Below, piece by piece: positions 17,589 to 27,390 of a DNA stretch of 34,449 bases (positions are counted from its first letter, which is position 1; every line of letters begins with the position of its first letter). This DNA comes from Deltaproteobacteria bacterium (lineage in GTDB: Bacteria > Campylobacterota_A > Desulfurellia > JAGGSF01). The notes beneath the pieces are model-generated. The model was not told the origin of the DNA, did no database searches, and was given only the letters and a program-made list of their open reading frames with translations. The stretch covers positions 1 through 34,449 of the forward strand of contig JAGGSF010000102.1 in NCBI GenBank assembly GCA_021159235.1, given 5' to 3'. The translations under genes were made by a program, and so were the position numbers.

Positions 17589-18791
17589 GGAGGATTTTAT
17601 GCCAAAGGAAAAGTATGTGCGTAAGAAACCCCATGTGAACATAGGCACGATTGGGCATGTGGATCATGGAAAAACAACACTTACTTCAGCTATTACCAGG
17701 GTTTTAGCTACTAAGGGATTGGCAAATTATATAGGTTATGATGAGATAGATAAGGCTCCTGAGGAAAAAAGCAGAGGGTTGACCATCAACATTGCTCATA
17801 TTGAGTATGAAACGGAGAACAGACACTATGCACACATTGATTGTCCCGGTCATGCGGATTATGTTAAGAATATGATTACTGGTGCAGCCCAGATGGATGG
17901 AACGATACTGGTAGTCTCTGCTGCAGATGGTCCTATGCCACAAACCAGAGAGCATATAATTTTAGCCCGTCAGGTAGGGGTGCCTTATATAGTTGTGTTT
18001 TTAAACAAAACAGATATGGTAGACGACCCAGAATTGATAGACCTGGTAGAGATGGAGACCAGAGAGCTTTTAACCAAATACGGTTATCCTGGAGATGACC
18101 TGCCGGTTATAAAAGGGTCTGCCTTAAAGGCTCTGGAAACACCGGAAGGTGAGGAAAATGAACATACCAGGGCGATCTGGGATCTGTTGAAGGCGGTGGA
18201 TGAGTATATAAAGACACCGGTAAGGGATGTTGACAAACCCTTCCTTATGCCTATTGAGGATGTATTTACCATCTCTGGAAGGGGAACGGTGGTCACAGGC
18301 AGGGTGGAAAGAGGAATAATTCGTCCCGGGGACGAGGTGGAGATGGTAGGATTTAGACCTACCAGAAAAACGGTGGCAACATCCCTGGAGATGTTCAGGA
18401 AAATACTGGATGAAGCGAGGGCAGGAGACAACGTTGGAGTGCTGTTGAGAGGAGTAAAGAGAGACGAGGTGGAGAGAGGAATGGTGCTGACCAAACCAGG
18501 ATCCATTACTCCTCATACTAAGTTCAAGGCACAGATTTATGTTTTAACCAAGGAAGAAGGTGGAAGGCACACACCATTCTTTACAGGATACCGTCCTCAA
18601 TTCTTTGTGCGGACAACGGATGTAACAGGAGTAATAAAACTACCTGAAGGGGTAGAGATGATCATGCCTGGTGATAATGTTGAGATAGAAATAGAGCTTA
18701 TTGCTCCTATTGCTTCTGAGGAGGGAACACGGTTTGCTATAAGGGAAGGTGGAAAGACAGTGGGTGCTGGTGTAATTACCAAGATTCTGGA
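17584..18791 (+). repeat. Long direct repeat covering tuf, copy 2
   Basis: The partner of 1637-2844, identical by eye over 1208 bp. It begins in the last codons of fusA and ends one base before the tuf stop codon. Direct repeats of this length 15.9 kb apart could recombine and delete or duplicate rpmG to fusA. Confidence 0.9.
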
Positions 18792-18795
18792 ATGA
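17599..18795 (+). CDS. tuf: Elongation factor Tu, copy 2
   Basis: Encodes the same 398-aa EF-Tu as the copy at 1652, with the same Shine-Dalgarno. It sits in the classical str-operon position after fusA (tufA in E. coli), while copy 1 sits after the tRNAs (tufB). The stop is TGA instead of TAG, and the last codon is GAA instead of GAG. These are the first differences at the downstream boundary of the identical block. Confidence 0.98.
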   Translation: MPKEKYVRKKPHVNIGTIGHVDHGKTTLTSAITRVLATKGLANYIGYDEIDKAPEEKSRGLTINIAHIEYETENRHYAHIDCPGHADYVKNMITGAAQMDGTILVVSAADGPMPQTREHIILARQVGVPYIVVFLNKTDMVDDPELIDLVEMETRELLTKYGYPGDDLPVIKGSALKALETPEGEENEHTRAIWDLLKAVDEYIKTPVRDVDKPFLMPIEDVFTISGRGTVVTGRVERGIIRPGDEVEMVGFRPTRKTVATSLEMFRKILDEARAGDNVGVLLRGVKRDEVERGMVLTKPGSITPHTKFKAQIYVLTKEEGGRHTPFFTGYRPQFFVRTTDVTGVIKLPEGVEMIMPGDNVEIEIELIAPIASEEGTRFAIREGGKTVGAGVITKILE

Positions 18796-18820
18796 TTATG
18801 TGAACCTTAAGGGAAATTTT

Positions 18821-19126
18821 ATGTCGCAAAAGATAAGATTAAGATTAAAGTCTTATGATAGTAGACTTTTAGACAAGTCTGTAAAGGATATAACAGAAAC
18901 AGTGAAGAAGACGGGTGCAAAGATAAAAGGACCGGTGCCCTTGCCTACAAAGATATCTCGCTATACGGTCCTGCGTTCAACATTTGTGAATAAGAAATCG
19001 AGAGAGCAGTTTGAGATAAGAATTCATAAGAGGCTTATGGATATCTTAGATGCATCGGAACAGACAGTGGATGCATTGATGAGAATAGACTTGCCGGCAG
19101 GTGTGGATATAGAGGTGAAACTGTGA
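18821..19126 (+). CDS. rpsJ: 30S ribosomal protein S10
   Basis: A 101-aa protein of the 30S head, also the NusE antitermination factor. It starts [17 protein letters not shown] and contains [12 protein letters not shown], both typical. I chose ATG 18821 with AAGGGA upstream; an in-frame GTG at 18800 would add seven non-homologous residues. The gap from tuf is only 25 bases, so the long S10 leader through which L4 regulates the E. coli operon is missing. Confidence 0.97.
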   Translation: MSQKIRLRLKSYDSRLLDKSVKDITETVKKTGAKIKGPVPLPTKISRYTVLRSTFVNKKSREQFEIRIHKRLMDILDASEQTVDALMRIDLPAGVDIEVKL

Positions 19127-19740
19127 TAGGTCTTATGGCAAGAAAAATGGGCATGACACAGGTTTTCGAAAACGACTCTGCGATTCCTGTAACACTTTTA
19201 AAAGCAGAACCCGGGGTTATAGTGGATATTAGAACACAGGAAAAAAATGGTTATTGTGGGTTACAGCTGGGTTTTGGTGATGTTAAGGAAAATAGATTGA
19301 ACAAACCTCTGATTGGTTATTTTAAAAAGAAGAATGTGCCGTATAAACGCATGCTGAGAGAATTTAGGTGCCAAAATATCGAAGAATTTAAAATAGGTGA
19401 TGTAATAGGCGTTGATATATTTGAGGTGGGAGAAACGGTGAGAGTTCAAGGATATAGCAAAGGAAAAGGATTTTCTGGCACTATGAAAAGACATGGTTTT
19501 CACGGTGGACCAGCTTCTCATGGTGGAATGATGGATAGAAGACCCGGTTCTATAGGTATGTGTGAATATCCAGGGAGGGTATTTAAGGGAAAGAAAATGG
19601 CAGGTCACCATGGGAACAAAAAGGTTACAATTACTTCAAGGGTTGTTTTTATAGATAATGAGAATAATATTATAGGTCTTAAAGGTAGTGTGGTAGGTGG
19701 AAATGGCAGCTGGGTTAAGATATTAAAGGGAAAGCGATGA
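19123..19740 (+). CDS. rplC: 50S ribosomal protein L3
   Basis: A 205-aa early-assembly protein reaching toward the peptidyl-transferase centre. It has the start [14 protein letters not shown] and the signature [11 protein letters not shown]...[25 protein letters not shown], here split for length. The GTG start overlaps the rpsJ stop as GTGA. Confidence 0.96.
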   Translation: MIGLMARKMGMTQVFENDSAIPVTLLKAEPGVIVDIRTQEKNGYCGLQLGFGDVKENRLNKPLIGYFKKKNVPYKRMLREFRCQNIEEFKIGDVIGVDIFEVGETVRVQGYSKGKGFSGTMKRHGFHGGPASHGGMMDRRPGSIGMCEYPGRVFKGKKMAGHHGNKKVTITSRVVFIDNENNIIGLKGSVVGGNGSWVKILKGKR

Positions 19741-20348
19741 CGAAAGTAAGTGTGTTGGACAAACGAGGTGATAAAAAGGGAGAGGTAGATATAGATATTG
19801 ATGTTGGTGATGTTTCCCCTGTATGCATAAGTAGAATGGTAAAGGCGTATTTGACAAATAGAAGAAGAGGAACGGCTTCTTCTAAAACCAGGGGCGATGT
19901 ATCTGGCGGAGGAAGAAAACCCTGGAGACAGAAGGGAACAGGAAGAGCGCGGGCGGGTTCTATTCGTTCACCCCTGTGGGTAGGTGGTGGTGTATGTTTT
20001 GGGCCAAAGCCTCGTATATATAGAGAAAAGATAAATAAGAAGGAAAGGAGAAAGGCTTACCTGTGGGCTCTGTTGCAAAAGATTAAGGATGGTAATTTGA
20101 TTGTGGTGGAAGAGTTTGACTTTTCTTCGCCGAAGACGAAGGAAGCCTGCACGGCTTTAAAGAATTTGGGTGTAGAAAAGGGTTTGGTTGTTGTAAACAA
20201 TGATATGGTTAATTCTATACTTTCTATGAGAAACATAAAAAATATAGAATTAAGGGAAGCGCGTAGCGTTAATGTTTATGATATTTTAAGGTATGAAAAG
20301 ATTGTTGTTCCTCAAAAGCTGTTACCGGAGATGTTGAGGGAAACTTAA
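19737..20348 (+). CDS. rplD: 50S ribosomal protein L4
   Basis: A 203-aa protein lining the exit tunnel. The extended loop carrying GGGRKPWRQKGTGRARAGS is intact (about residues 60-78); changes in it cause macrolide resistance in other bacteria. In E. coli L4 represses the S10 operon through a leader that is absent here. It overlaps rplC as ATGA. Confidence 0.97.
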   Translation: MTKVSVLDKRGDKKGEVDIDIDVGDVSPVCISRMVKAYLTNRRRGTASSKTRGDVSGGGRKPWRQKGTGRARAGSIRSPLWVGGGVCFGPKPRIYREKINKKERRKAYLWALLQKIKDGNLIVVEEFDFSSPKTKEACTALKNLGVEKGLVVVNNDMVNSILSMRNIKNIELREARSVNVYDILRYEKIVVPQKLLPEMLRET

Positions 20349-20349
20349 T

Positions 20350-20625
20350 ATGGATGTATGGAGCATTATAGAAGGGAGAAGGATTACAGAAAAGTCCACG
20401 AGAGACAGGGAAGAAGGAAAGTATGTGTTCATAGTGCACAGGAAGGCTACAAAAGCGGATGTAAGAAAGGCTGTGGAAAAAACATTCAAAGTACAGGTAG
20501 AAAAGGTTAACATAATGAATATAAGAGGCAAGAGGAAAGTGTTCCATAATATCCCTGGTAAGAGGCCTGATATAAGGAAGGCTATTGTTACGCTGAAGCA
20601 GGGACAGGAGATTAAGGATTTGTGA
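20350..20625 (+). CDS. rplW: 50S ribosomal protein L23
   Basis: A 91-aa protein at the tunnel exit that docks trigger factor and SRP. Typical elements are [19 protein letters not shown] and the C-terminal [14 protein letters not shown]. It starts one base after rplD. Confidence 0.96.
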   Translation: MDVWSIIEGRRITEKSTRDREEGKYVFIVHRKATKADVRKAVEKTFKVQVEKVNIMNIRGKRKVFHNIPGKRPDIRKAIVTLKQGQEIKDL

Positions 20626-20632
20626 GGATATA

Positions 20633-21460
20633 ATGGGTGTTAAGATTTGCAAGCCTACTACTCCTGGAAGGCGCAGAATGAGCGTAAGTGATTTCGGTGA
20701 ACTGACAAAGGTGAAACCGGAGAAATCCATGCTTGTTTCCATCAAGAAATGTTCCGGGAGAAATAATCTGGGTAGAATTACTGTGCGACATAGAGGCGGA
20801 GGACATAAGAGATTGTACAGAATAATAGATTTTAAACGAGATAATCACAATATTGAAGGAAAGGTGAAGTCTATTGAGTATGATCCCAACAGAAGCGCAC
20901 ATATTGCGCTTGTTTCGTATGTGACAGGCGAGAAGCGGTACATCATTGCTCCCTTAGGTTTGAGGGTAGGCGATGTTGTAGAATCGGGAGAAGATGTGGA
21001 GATTAAGGTAGGTAATGCACTTCCTCTGAGGAAGATTCCTGTGGGGACGATGGTGCACAATATTGAACTCTATCCAGGTGGTGGTGCGAAGCTGGCGCGA
21101 AGTGCAGGGAGTTATGCTCAAATTATGGCTAAGGAGAAAAGATATGTTTTCCTCAAATTACCTTCCGGTGAAGTGAGAATGGTGCATGAAGATGCTTATG
21201 CGACGGTAGGACAGGTGGGTAATACGGATCACGGCAACATAGTTTATGGAAAGGCAGGAAGATTGCGTCATTTGGGAAGGAGACCGAAGGTTCGTGGTGT
21301 GGCTATGAATCCTGTTGATCATCCTCACGGAGGCGGAGAAGGAAAAACCGGTACGGGAGGAACGCCTGTTACTCCCTGGGGCGTGCCAACGAAAGGATAT
21401 CGCACGAGGAAGAATAAACGCACAGATAGGTTTATTATAAAGAGGAGAAACAATGGGTAG
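20633..21460 (+). CDS. rplB: 50S ribosomal protein L2
   Basis: A 275-aa protein required for subunit joining and peptidyl transfer. The near-universal [19 protein letters not shown] segment includes the functional His. The following residues read GGTPVTPWG, where most relatives have GRHPVTPWG. It overlaps rpsS by 8 bases. Confidence 0.98.
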   Translation: MGVKICKPTTPGRRRMSVSDFGELTKVKPEKSMLVSIKKCSGRNNLGRITVRHRGGGHKRLYRIIDFKRDNHNIEGKVKSIEYDPNRSAHIALVSYVTGEKRYIIAPLGLRVGDVVESGEDVEIKVGNALPLRKIPVGTMVHNIELYPGGGAKLARSAGSYAQIMAKEKRYVFLKLPSGEVRMVHEDAYATVGQVGNTDHGNIVYGKAGRLRHLGRRPKVRGVAMNPVDHPHGGGEGKTGTGGTPVTPWGVPTKGYRTRKNKRTDRFIIKRRNNG

Positions 21461-21737
21461 GTCGTCTAAAAAGGGTCCTTATGTAGACCAGAAATTGTAT
21501 AAAAAAGTGCTTAAGATGAAAGATAGCGGGAAGAAAGGAATAATAAAAACATGGTCTAGGAGGAGTGAGATTTTGCCTGAATTTGTGGGATTTACATTTG
21601 CTGTGCACAACGGGAGAAAGTTTATACCTGTATATGTTACAGAAAATATGGTTGGTTGTAGATTGGGAGAGTTTGCCCCTACACGGGTATTTAAGAAACA
21701 TAAAGGTACAGTTGGCAAGCGTGCAGGAGGGGCATAA
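21453..21737 (+). CDS. rpsS: 30S ribosomal protein S19
   Basis: A 94-aa head protein that contacts S13 and the A-site finger. It starts [15 protein letters not shown] and carries the typical [20 protein letters not shown] end. Its start lies inside the end of rplB. Confidence 0.97.
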   Translation: MGRSSKKGPYVDQKLYKKVLKMKDSGKKGIIKTWSRRSEILPEFVGFTFAVHNGRKFIPVYVTENMVGCRLGEFAPTRVFKKHKGTVGKRAGGA

Positions 21738-21739
21738 TT

Positions 21740-22069
21740 GTGGAAGTAAGGGCTTGTTTGAAAGGAGCGAGAATATCACCGCGAAAAGTGAGGGAAGTGA
21801 TTCCATCTATAAAGGGTCAGGATGTGGAAAAAGCCTTGATTACGTTGAAATTTTCTCCTCGCAAAGCTTCCTTTATTTTAAGAAAGCTCTTACAGAGTGC
21901 GTTGTCCAATGCTGAGAATGCGGGAATAAATATTGACAAACTCTATATTTCTAAAGTTGTTGCAAATGATGGTTTAAGGATGAAGAGGTTTATGCCCAGA
22001 GCAAGGGGAAGGGTAGGAAAGATTGTGAAGAGGATGAGTAATTTAGAAATTGAGCTGAGCGAGAGATAG
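21740..22069 (+). CDS. rplV: 50S ribosomal protein L22
   Basis: A 109-aa protein lining the exit tunnel together with L4. It has the pattern ARISPRKVREVIPSIKGQ and the C-terminal RGRVGKIVKRMSN hairpin region; the hairpin tip has no duplication of the kind linked to macrolide resistance. GTG start with AGGAGGGG a few bases upstream. Confidence 0.95.
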   Translation: MEVRACLKGARISPRKVREVIPSIKGQDVEKALITLKFSPRKASFILRKLLQSALSNAENAGINIDKLYISKVVANDGLRMKRFMPRARGRVGKIVKRMSNLEIELSER

Positions 22070-22078
22070 GAGGATATT

Positions 22079-22696
22079 TTGGGACAGAAGGTAAATCCAA
22101 CAGGTTTAAGGGTAGGAATCAATAAGAATTGGACCTCTCGTTGGTTTGTAGGGAAAAGGTTGAAGGAAAATTTGCTTGAAGATTACAATATCAGAAAGGT
22201 GGTAAAGAGAAGGTCGTACTACGCTGGATTATCTAAAATAGAGATAGAACGTAAAGGAAATAAAATGACATTAAATCTGTATGTTGCTCGGCCCGGTGTT
22301 ATGATTGGTAAAAAGGGTAGTGAGATAGAAAAGCTTAAAAAATTGGTCAGTAGCATGACATCATATGATGTTACTATAAATGTAAGAGAAGTAGATAAAC
22401 CGGAGGCTGATGCTCAACTTATTGCTGAAAATGTTGCGTTACAGATAGAAAAGAGAGTGCCGTATAGAAGAATATTAAAGAAGGTGATGCGTTTAGCGGA
22501 GAAAGCGGGTGCGTGTGGAGTAAAGATTAAATGTTCAGGAAAATTAGATGGTGCAGAGATGACTCGCTCTGAGTGGCGACAGGAAGGAAGAGTTCCATTG
22601 CAGACATTTAAAGCAAACATTGATTATGGTTTTGCTGAAGCTCTCACTACAGCTGGGGTTATTGGTGTTAAAGCATGGATATTCAAAGAGGAGTAA
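22079..22696 (+). CDS. rpsC: 30S ribosomal protein S3
   Basis: A 205-aa protein at the mRNA entry site with helicase activity. A KH type 2 domain is visible (GVMIGKKGSEIEKLKK near residues 74-89). It is a compact form; E. coli S3 has 233 aa, and the C-terminal tail is short here. The start is TTG 22079 with AGGAGG 5 bases upstream, giving the standard GQKVNPTGLRVG N-terminus. Confidence 0.96.
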   Translation: MGQKVNPTGLRVGINKNWTSRWFVGKRLKENLLEDYNIRKVVKRRSYYAGLSKIEIERKGNKMTLNLYVARPGVMIGKKGSEIEKLKKLVSSMTSYDVTINVREVDKPEADAQLIAENVALQIEKRVPYRRILKKVMRLAEKAGACGVKIKCSGKLDGAEMTRSEWRQEGRVPLQTFKANIDYGFAEALTTAGVIGVKAWIFKEE

Positions 22697-22699
22697 AAA

Positions 22700-23119
22700 A
22701 TGTTAATGCCTAAGAGAACAAAGTATAGAAAATATCAGCGTAGGAGAGGGAGCTTGAAAGGTGTCTCTAATCGTGGATGCAATGTGACGTTTGGTGAATT
22801 TGGATTAAAAGCAATGGGCAGAGGGGAGATAACAAGCAGACAGATAGAAGCTGCCCGTATTGCTATAACGAGATATTTAAAGAGGGAGGGGAAGGTATGG
22901 ATTCGTATTTTTCCCTATTTTCCTCTTACCAAAAAGCCTGCCGAGACAAGAATGGGAAAGGGCAAAGGTTCTCCTGAAGTTTGGGTTGCTCCAGTGAAGC
23001 CTGGCCGTATATTGTATGAGGTGGGAAATGTATCAGAGGAAAAAGCTGTAAGAGCGTTGAGGTTAGCTTCTTATAAACTCGGTATACCTACAAAAATTGT
23101 TAAGGAACAGAGTGTATGA
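22700..23119 (+). CDS. rplP: 50S ribosomal protein L16
   Basis: A 139-aa protein near the A-site tRNA elbow. It shows [14 protein letters not shown], then [19 protein letters not shown] and the [19 protein letters not shown] loop. A second ATG two codons on (22706) is possible, but GAGGAG lies well placed for 22700. Confidence 0.97.
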   Translation: MLMPKRTKYRKYQRRRGSLKGVSNRGCNVTFGEFGLKAMGRGEITSRQIEAARIAITRYLKREGKVWIRIFPYFPLTKKPAETRMGKGKGSPEVWVAPVKPGRILYEVGNVSEEKAVRALRLASYKLGIPTKIVKEQSV

Positions 23120-23301
23120 AAGGTAGAGAGATTAGAGAAATGAATCCTGAAGAACTAAATAAGAAACTGCAGGATTTGAAACAAGAGCTCTTTAATCTAC
23201 GACTGCGAAAGAATACAGAACAGCTGGAAAATCCCAGGAGGTTTCGTGATATAAAAAGAGAAATTGCGCGGATACTTACCGTTTTGAGGGAAAGGGAGTG
23301 A
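23116..23301 (+). CDS. rpmC: 50S ribosomal protein L29
   Basis: A 61-aa two-helix protein beside the tunnel exit. It has the typical [24 protein letters not shown] pattern, here given in part, and an [14 protein letters not shown] end. The start overlaps the rplP stop as ATGA. Confidence 0.94.
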   Translation: MKGREIREMNPEELNKKLQDLKQELFNLRLRKNTEQLENPRRFRDIKREIARILTVLRERE

Positions 23302-23304
23302 CCG

Positions 23305-23598
23305 GTGGCTAAGAAGATATTTGAGGGTGTGGTGATAAGCGATAAAATGGATAAGACAAGAGTGGTTTTGATAGAAAGGCTGATGAAACTGAGAAAGATT
23401 GAAAAGTATGTAAAGAGAAGGAAGAAATATAAGGTCCATGATGAATATAACAGTTCTGGTGAAGGTGATGTAGTAAGCATTGAGGAATGTCGGCCTTTAT
23501 CTAAGGAAAAGAGGTTCAGGATAGTGCAAATTGTTAAGAAGGGGCACAGGGAGCTTGAAGATGATTCAAATGCAGACAAGGTTGAAGGTAGTAGATAA
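23305..23598 (+). CDS. rpsQ: 30S ribosomal protein S17
   Basis: A 97-aa primary 16S-binding OB-fold protein. It contains [18 protein letters not shown] and the [18 protein letters not shown] core. A non-conserved acidic tail after RIVQIVKKG makes it longer than the ~84 aa of E. coli and runs 38 bases into rplN. GTG start. Confidence 0.95.
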   Translation: MAKKIFEGVVISDKMDKTRVVLIERLMKLRKIEKYVKRRKKYKVHDEYNSSGEGDVVSIEECRPLSKEKRFRIVQIVKKGHRELEDDSNADKVEGSR

Positions 23599-23929
23599 TT
23601 CTGGCGCTAAGGAAGTTATGTGTATAAAGGTGCTTGGTGGAACGAGGCGTAGATATGCTCGTGTGGGGGATGTTATTGTGGCTACAGTGAAGAAAGCGCT
23701 TCCTGAAGGTAAGGTGAAAAAAGGAGACGTAGTTAAGGCGGTAGTGGTAAGAACCAAAAAGGAATTCAGGAGAATGGATGGGAGCTATATAAGGTTTGAT
23801 GATAATGCAGCGGTGATTATAGATGACAAAGGTGAGCCTGTAGGTAGCCGTATTTTTGGACCGGTGGTTAGAGAATTAAGAGCGAGGAATTTTATGAAGA
23901 TTATATCGCTTGCTCCAGAGGTGCTTTAG
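23561..23929 (+). CDS. rplN: 50S ribosomal protein L14
   Basis: A 122-aa protein at the subunit interface and the docking site of the silencing factor RsfS. I chose ATG 23561, giving [19 protein letters not shown], the usual N-terminus and length. GGGAG lies upstream, inside rpsQ. The open frame further upstream (from 23531) is part of rpsQ. Confidence 0.96.
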   Translation: MIQMQTRLKVVDNSGAKEVMCIKVLGGTRRRYARVGDVIVATVKKALPEGKVKKGDVVKAVVVRTKKEFRRMDGSYIRFDDNAAVIIDDKGEPVGSRIFGPVVRELRARNFMKIISLAPEVL

Positions 23930-23930
23930 A

Positions 23931-24242
23931 ATGAAAACTAAATTCAAAAAAGCTGATGAGGTGGAAGTAATCAGAGGTAAGTATAGAGGGAAAAGGGGAA
24001 AGATTCTCAGTTTTGTTTCTAAAAAGGATGCGGTGATTGTAGAAGGCATTAACATTGTTAAGAGACATACCAGGCCTTCATCTACTTCTAAAGGCGGGAT
24101 TATAGAAAAAGAGGCACCTATACACATTTCTAATATTATGCTTGTTTGCCCTCATTGTTCAAAGAGAGTGCGTATTGGCTACAAGTTTCTGGATGATGGG
24201 AAGAAGGTAAGGTATTGCAAAAAGTGTGGGGAGACAATCTAA
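23931..24242 (+). CDS. rplX: 50S ribosomal protein L24 with C-terminal zinc ribbon
   Basis: A 103-aa assembly-initiator protein with an N-terminal KOW motif ([17 protein letters not shown]). The C-terminal part carries C73-x2-C76 and C96-x2-C99, a four-cysteine zinc ribbon found in some lineages and absent from E. coli L24. I chose ATG 23931 with AGAGGTG upstream. An in-frame extension to 23910 lies inside rplN. Confidence 0.96.
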   Translation: MKTKFKKADEVEVIRGKYRGKRGKILSFVSKKDAVIVEGINIVKRHTRPSSTSKGGIIEKEAPIHISNIMLVCPHCSKRVRIGYKFLDDGKKVRYCKKCGETI

Positions 24243-24799
24243 TGGCAGAGAGATACATACCACGGCTTCTTAGAGTTTATAAGGAAAAGATAATTCCTCT
24301 GATGATGAGGGAGTTTTCTTATAAAAATGTGATGCAAACACCCCGCTTGGTAAAGATTGTGGTTAATGTAGGTATGGGAGGAAGCGTGCAGGATATAAAA
24401 CTCCTGGATAGTGCCTTGGATGAGTTGGCGGCTATTACAGGTCAGAGAGGCGTGATTACTCGCGCCAGAAAGTCTGTAGCTGCTTTTAAGCTGAGAAAAG
24501 GTATGCCCATTGGCTGCAAGGTAACGTTGAGAAGAGAAAGAATGTATGATTTTCTTGATAGGTTTATTAATTTTGCTCTGCCGAGGGTGAGGGATTTTAG
24601 GGGGGTCTCGCCGAAGGGCTTCGATGGCAGAGGAAACTATTCTCTGGGTTTGACAGAGCAACTGGTTTTTCCAGAAATAGATTATGACAAGGTGCAAAAG
24701 GTACATGGCATGAGTATCAGTATTGTGACCACAGCAAAGACAGATGAGGAATGTCGTTTTTTATTGGAGTCTTTTGGCATGCCATTCAAAAAGGAATAA
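24242..24799 (+). CDS. rplE: 50S ribosomal protein L5
   Basis: A 185-aa 5S rRNA-binding protein that also contacts the P-site tRNA. Family landmarks are IVVNVGMGG, the segment [20 protein letters not shown], and [18 protein letters not shown] chose ATG 24242, overlapping the rplX stop as TAATG, with GGGGAG upstream. Confidence 0.97.
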   Translation: MAERYIPRLLRVYKEKIIPLMMREFSYKNVMQTPRLVKIVVNVGMGGSVQDIKLLDSALDELAAITGQRGVITRARKSVAAFKLRKGMPIGCKVTLRRERMYDFLDRFINFALPRVRDFRGVSPKGFDGRGNYSLGLTEQLVFPEIDYDKVQKVHGMSISIVTTAKTDEECRFLLESFGMPFKKE

Positions 24800-24810
24800 G
24801 GAGAGGTGAT

Positions 24811-24996
24811 ATGGCGCGGAAAGCATCTATAGAGAAGATGAAGAAATCACAAAAGTTTAGGGTGAGATATCGAAATAGATGTGGTATCTGTGGAAGACCC
24901 AGGGGGTATATGAGGAAGTTTGGTATATGTAGAATATGTTTTAGAAATCTTGCTTCAAAAGGGGAGATACCTGGAGTAAGAAAGGCGAGCTGGTAA
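24811..24996 (+). CDS. rpsN: 30S ribosomal protein S14, zinc type (S14Z)
   Basis: A 61-aa short, zinc-binding S14. C24-x2-C27 and C40-x2-C43 frame the [12 protein letters not shown] loop. The ribosome site AAGGAGAGG lies 7 bases before ATG 24811. Upstream in-frame sequence belongs to rplE. E. coli has the long zinc-free form instead. Confidence 0.97.
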   Translation: MARKASIEKMKKSQKFRVRYRNRCGICGRPRGYMRKFGICRICFRNLASKGEIPGVRKASW

Positions 24997-25000
24997 AGAT

Positions 25001-25387
25001 ATGGATAGGATTAGTGATAGTTTGGCACGAATAAAGAACGCATTAGCGCGAAGGATGGAAGAAGTGGATCTTTTATCAAATAGGATTGTGTTGGGTATAT
25101 GCGAGGTGTTGAAAAAAGAGGGTTTTATAAATGATTTTAAGGTGCTGGAAGACAAAAGAAACATGGTAAGGGTCTATTTGAAGTATATAGATAAGAATAA
25201 ACCTGCAATCAGTTTATTTAAGAGGATAAGCAAACCATCAAGGAGAGTATATGTGGGGTGTGATGAAATTCCCCCTGTTATGAATGGTCTGGGTATATCA
25301 ATATTAAGCACAAGTAAGGGTATTATTTCAAATAAAACAGCTAAGAGACTGCGGGTGGGCGGAGAGTTGATTTGTGAGGTGTTTTAA
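25001..25387 (+). CDS. rpsH: 30S ribosomal protein S8
   Basis: A 128-aa primary binder of 16S helix 21. It has DRISDSLARIKNAL at the N-terminus and GLGISILSTSKGIISNKTAK near the end, where the GI.I.STSKG motif contacts rRNA. In E. coli S8 represses the spc operon from within the rplX-rplE region; I could not identify such a site here. Confidence 0.97.
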   Translation: MDRISDSLARIKNALARRMEEVDLLSNRIVLGICEVLKKEGFINDFKVLEDKRNMVRVYLKYIDKNKPAISLFKRISKPSRRVYVGCDEIPPVMNGLGISILSTSKGIISNKTAKRLRVGGELICEVF

Positions 25388-25953
25388 TGTCTCTTATCGG
25401 TAGAAAACCTGTCCCCATACCTGATAAGGTAGAAGTAGATATTAAAGAGGGAAGTGTGTTGGTAAAAGGGGAAAAGGGTTCTCTACGCTGGAGTTATCCG
25501 GCACAGTATGTGAAGATAAGAAAAGAAAAAGATGTGTTGTATGTAGAAAAACTGAGTGAGAATAAAAAGGCAAAAGCTCTTCATGGTTTAACAAGAAGTA
25601 TTGTTGCTAATATGGTGGAAGGTGTGCATAACGGGTATAGAAAAGTGCTGACTATTGTGGGTATAGGATACAAAGCAGAAGTAAGAGGAAATGATCTTGT
25701 TTTACATTTAGGTTTTTCGCATGAGATTGTGTATCATGTTCCTCAAGGTGTTACTGTAAAGGTTAATGAGCAGGGTAATACGATCTATGTAGAGGGCATA
25801 GACAAGCAGGTTGTGGGCCAGGTTGCCAGTGAGATTCGTGGATTTAAACCACCTGAACCTTATAAAGGTAAAGGGATAAGATATGAGGATGAAGTAGTGA
25901 AGAAAAAAGCAGGTAAGGCGGGAGGTAAGCAGGCGTATGCTGAAAGTCAGTGA
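25387..25953 (+). CDS. rplF: 50S ribosomal protein L6
   Basis: A 188-aa two-domain protein near the sarcin-ricin loop. Typical are [14 protein letters not shown] at the start and the C-terminal [20 protein letters not shown]. The stop of rpsH and this start overlap by one base (TAATG). It overlaps rplR by 17 bases. Confidence 0.97.
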   Translation: MSLIGRKPVPIPDKVEVDIKEGSVLVKGEKGSLRWSYPAQYVKIRKEKDVLYVEKLSENKKAKALHGLTRSIVANMVEGVHNGYRKVLTIVGIGYKAEVRGNDLVLHLGFSHEIVYHVPQGVTVKVNEQGNTIYVEGIDKQVVGQVASEIRGFKPPEPYKGKGIRYEDEVVKKKAGKAGGKQAYAESQ

Positions 25954-26296
25954 CAGGAATAAAGTACGCAAGAAAAGGAAATTAAGGATAAAAGAGAAGA
26001 TAAAGGGGACGGCAGAAAGACCGAGGTTGTGTGTGTATAAAAGCTTGAAGCATATCTATGCTCAGATTATTGACGACAGCAGTGCCCGTACCCTTGTTTG
26101 TGCCTCTACTATAGACAAGGATTGTAAAGTTAAGGGGAATAATATAGAAGCTGCTAAAGGTGTGGGAATGGTGATTGCCAGGAAGGCTTTGAAAAATGGT
26201 ATTGATACTGTTGTTTTTGATAGAAATGGTTATGTTTATAAGGGGCGGGTTAAGGCTTTAGCTGATGCGGCAAGAAATGAAGGCTTAAAATTTTAG
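25937..26296 (+). CDS. rplR: 50S ribosomal protein L18
   Basis: A 119-aa 5S rRNA-binding protein that works with L5. It has [20 protein letters not shown] and the end [15 protein letters not shown]. The start sits inside the rplF end with GGAGGT upstream. Confidence 0.96.
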   Translation: MLKVSDRNKVRKKRKLRIKEKIKGTAERPRLCVYKSLKHIYAQIIDDSSARTLVCASTIDKDCKVKGNNIEAAKGVGMVIARKALKNGIDTVVFDRNGYVYKGRVKALADAARNEGLKF

Positions 26297-26305
26297 GGAT
26301 GAAGG

Positions 26306-26791
26306 ATGCTGGAAGAGAAAGAATTTGAAGAATATTTAATAAAGATAGGACGGATAGTAAAGGTGGTTAAGGGAGGAAAGAGGTTCAGATTTAATGCTTT
26401 AGTTGCGGTAGGGAACAAAAAGGGGAAGGTAGGTATAGGCATGGGTAAGGCGAAGGAGGTTCCCGAAGCTATAAGAAAAGCAGTAGAAAAGGCGAAGAGA
26501 GACATGATAACTGTTCCTTTAACAGAGAAAGCCACTATTCCCCATCAGATTATAGTTAAGAATGGTTCGGGCAGGGTTTTGTTGAAACCTGCCCCTGAGG
26601 GACATGGGATTATCGCTGGTAAGGTAGTAAGAGCAGTGGTAGAAGCTTGCGGTATTAGGGATGTTATCACCAAATCTTTGGGTTCAAATAATCCACATAA
26701 TTTAGCACATGCTACGATAAAAGCATTAAAGGCTTTACGTTCTCCCGAGGAAGTATTCAGGAATCGTTATGGGGAAAAGCATGAAGCTTAG
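26306..26791 (+). CDS. rpsE: 30S ribosomal protein S5
   Basis: A 161-aa protein at the mRNA entry site that affects accuracy. The dsRNA-binding domain has VVKGGKRFRFNALVAVG and GKVGIGMGKAKEVPEAI, and the C-terminal domain has KSLGSNNPHNLAHATIKAL. It overlaps rpmD by 11 bases. Confidence 0.97.
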   Translation: MLEEKEFEEYLIKIGRIVKVVKGGKRFRFNALVAVGNKKGKVGIGMGKAKEVPEAIRKAVEKAKRDMITVPLTEKATIPHQIIVKNGSGRVLLKPAPEGHGIIAGKVVRAVVEACGIRDVITKSLGSNNPHNLAHATIKALKALRSPEEVFRNRYGEKHEA

Positions 26792-26969
26792 AATAACGCT
26801 TAAAAGAGGTTTTGCTGGACAGAGAAAAAAAACAAGAGAGACAGTTTTGTCTTTGGGTTTAAAAAAGCCCCATCATTTTACGATTAAAGAAGATACACCG
26901 GCGGTGAGAGGTATGATTAAAAAGGTGGGTTTTATGCTTTTGGTGGAGGAAATAGATGAAACTGAGTGA
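26781..26969 (+). CDS. rpmD: 50S ribosomal protein L30
   Basis: A 62-aa protein that is absent from several bacterial lineages. It shows LRITLKRGFAGQ, then LGLKKPHHFTIKEDTPAVRGMIKKV split across the middle, matching the family. ATG 26781 gives the standard N-terminus; ATG 26769 would add four residues. The end overlaps rplO by 14 bases. Confidence 0.94.
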   Translation: MKLRITLKRGFAGQRKKTRETVLSLGLKKPHHFTIKEDTPAVRGMIKKVGFMLLVEEIDETE

Positions 26970-27390
26970 GTTGGTGAAAACTGTTAAAAGGAGCAAAAGA
27001 TTGGGGAGGGGTGAAGCGAGCGGATGGGGTAAAACATCGGGTAGAGGAACGAAGGGGCAAAAAGCGAGGAGTGGAGGAGCAAAAGGTCCGTATTTTGAAG
27101 GGGGACAGACCCCTTTAATAAGAAGAGTACCCAAAAGAGGGTTTAGAAATATATTTAAAAAAAGATTTATTGTTGTAAATGTGGGTACACTGGATGAGAG
27201 TTTTTCTGAAGGGGAAGAGGTTTCCATACAGAGTCTAATAGAAAAAAATATCATAAAGAAAAGGCTTCCCGTGAAAATATTGGGAAAAGGTGAGATGACA
27301 AAGCGCCTTAAGATTATAGCAAATAAGTTTTCTAAGACCGCGAGGGAAAAAATAATGAAAGCGGGGGGAACGGTAGAGGAAACAGGATGA
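26956..27390 (+). CDS. rplO: 50S ribosomal protein L15
   Basis: A 144-aa late-assembly protein. The long basic Gly/Arg-rich N-terminal extension (RLGRGEASGWGKTSGRGTKG) precedes a globular C-terminal domain with KILGKGEMTKRLKIIANKFS. GGAGG lies a few bases before ATG 26956. It overlaps secY as ATGA. Confidence 0.96.
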   Translation: MKLSELVKTVKRSKRLGRGEASGWGKTSGRGTKGQKARSGGAKGPYFEGGQTPLIRRVPKRGFRNIFKKRFIVVNVGTLDESFSEGEEVSIQSLIEKNIIKKRLPVKILGKGEMTKRLKIIANKFSKTAREKIMKAGGTVEETG

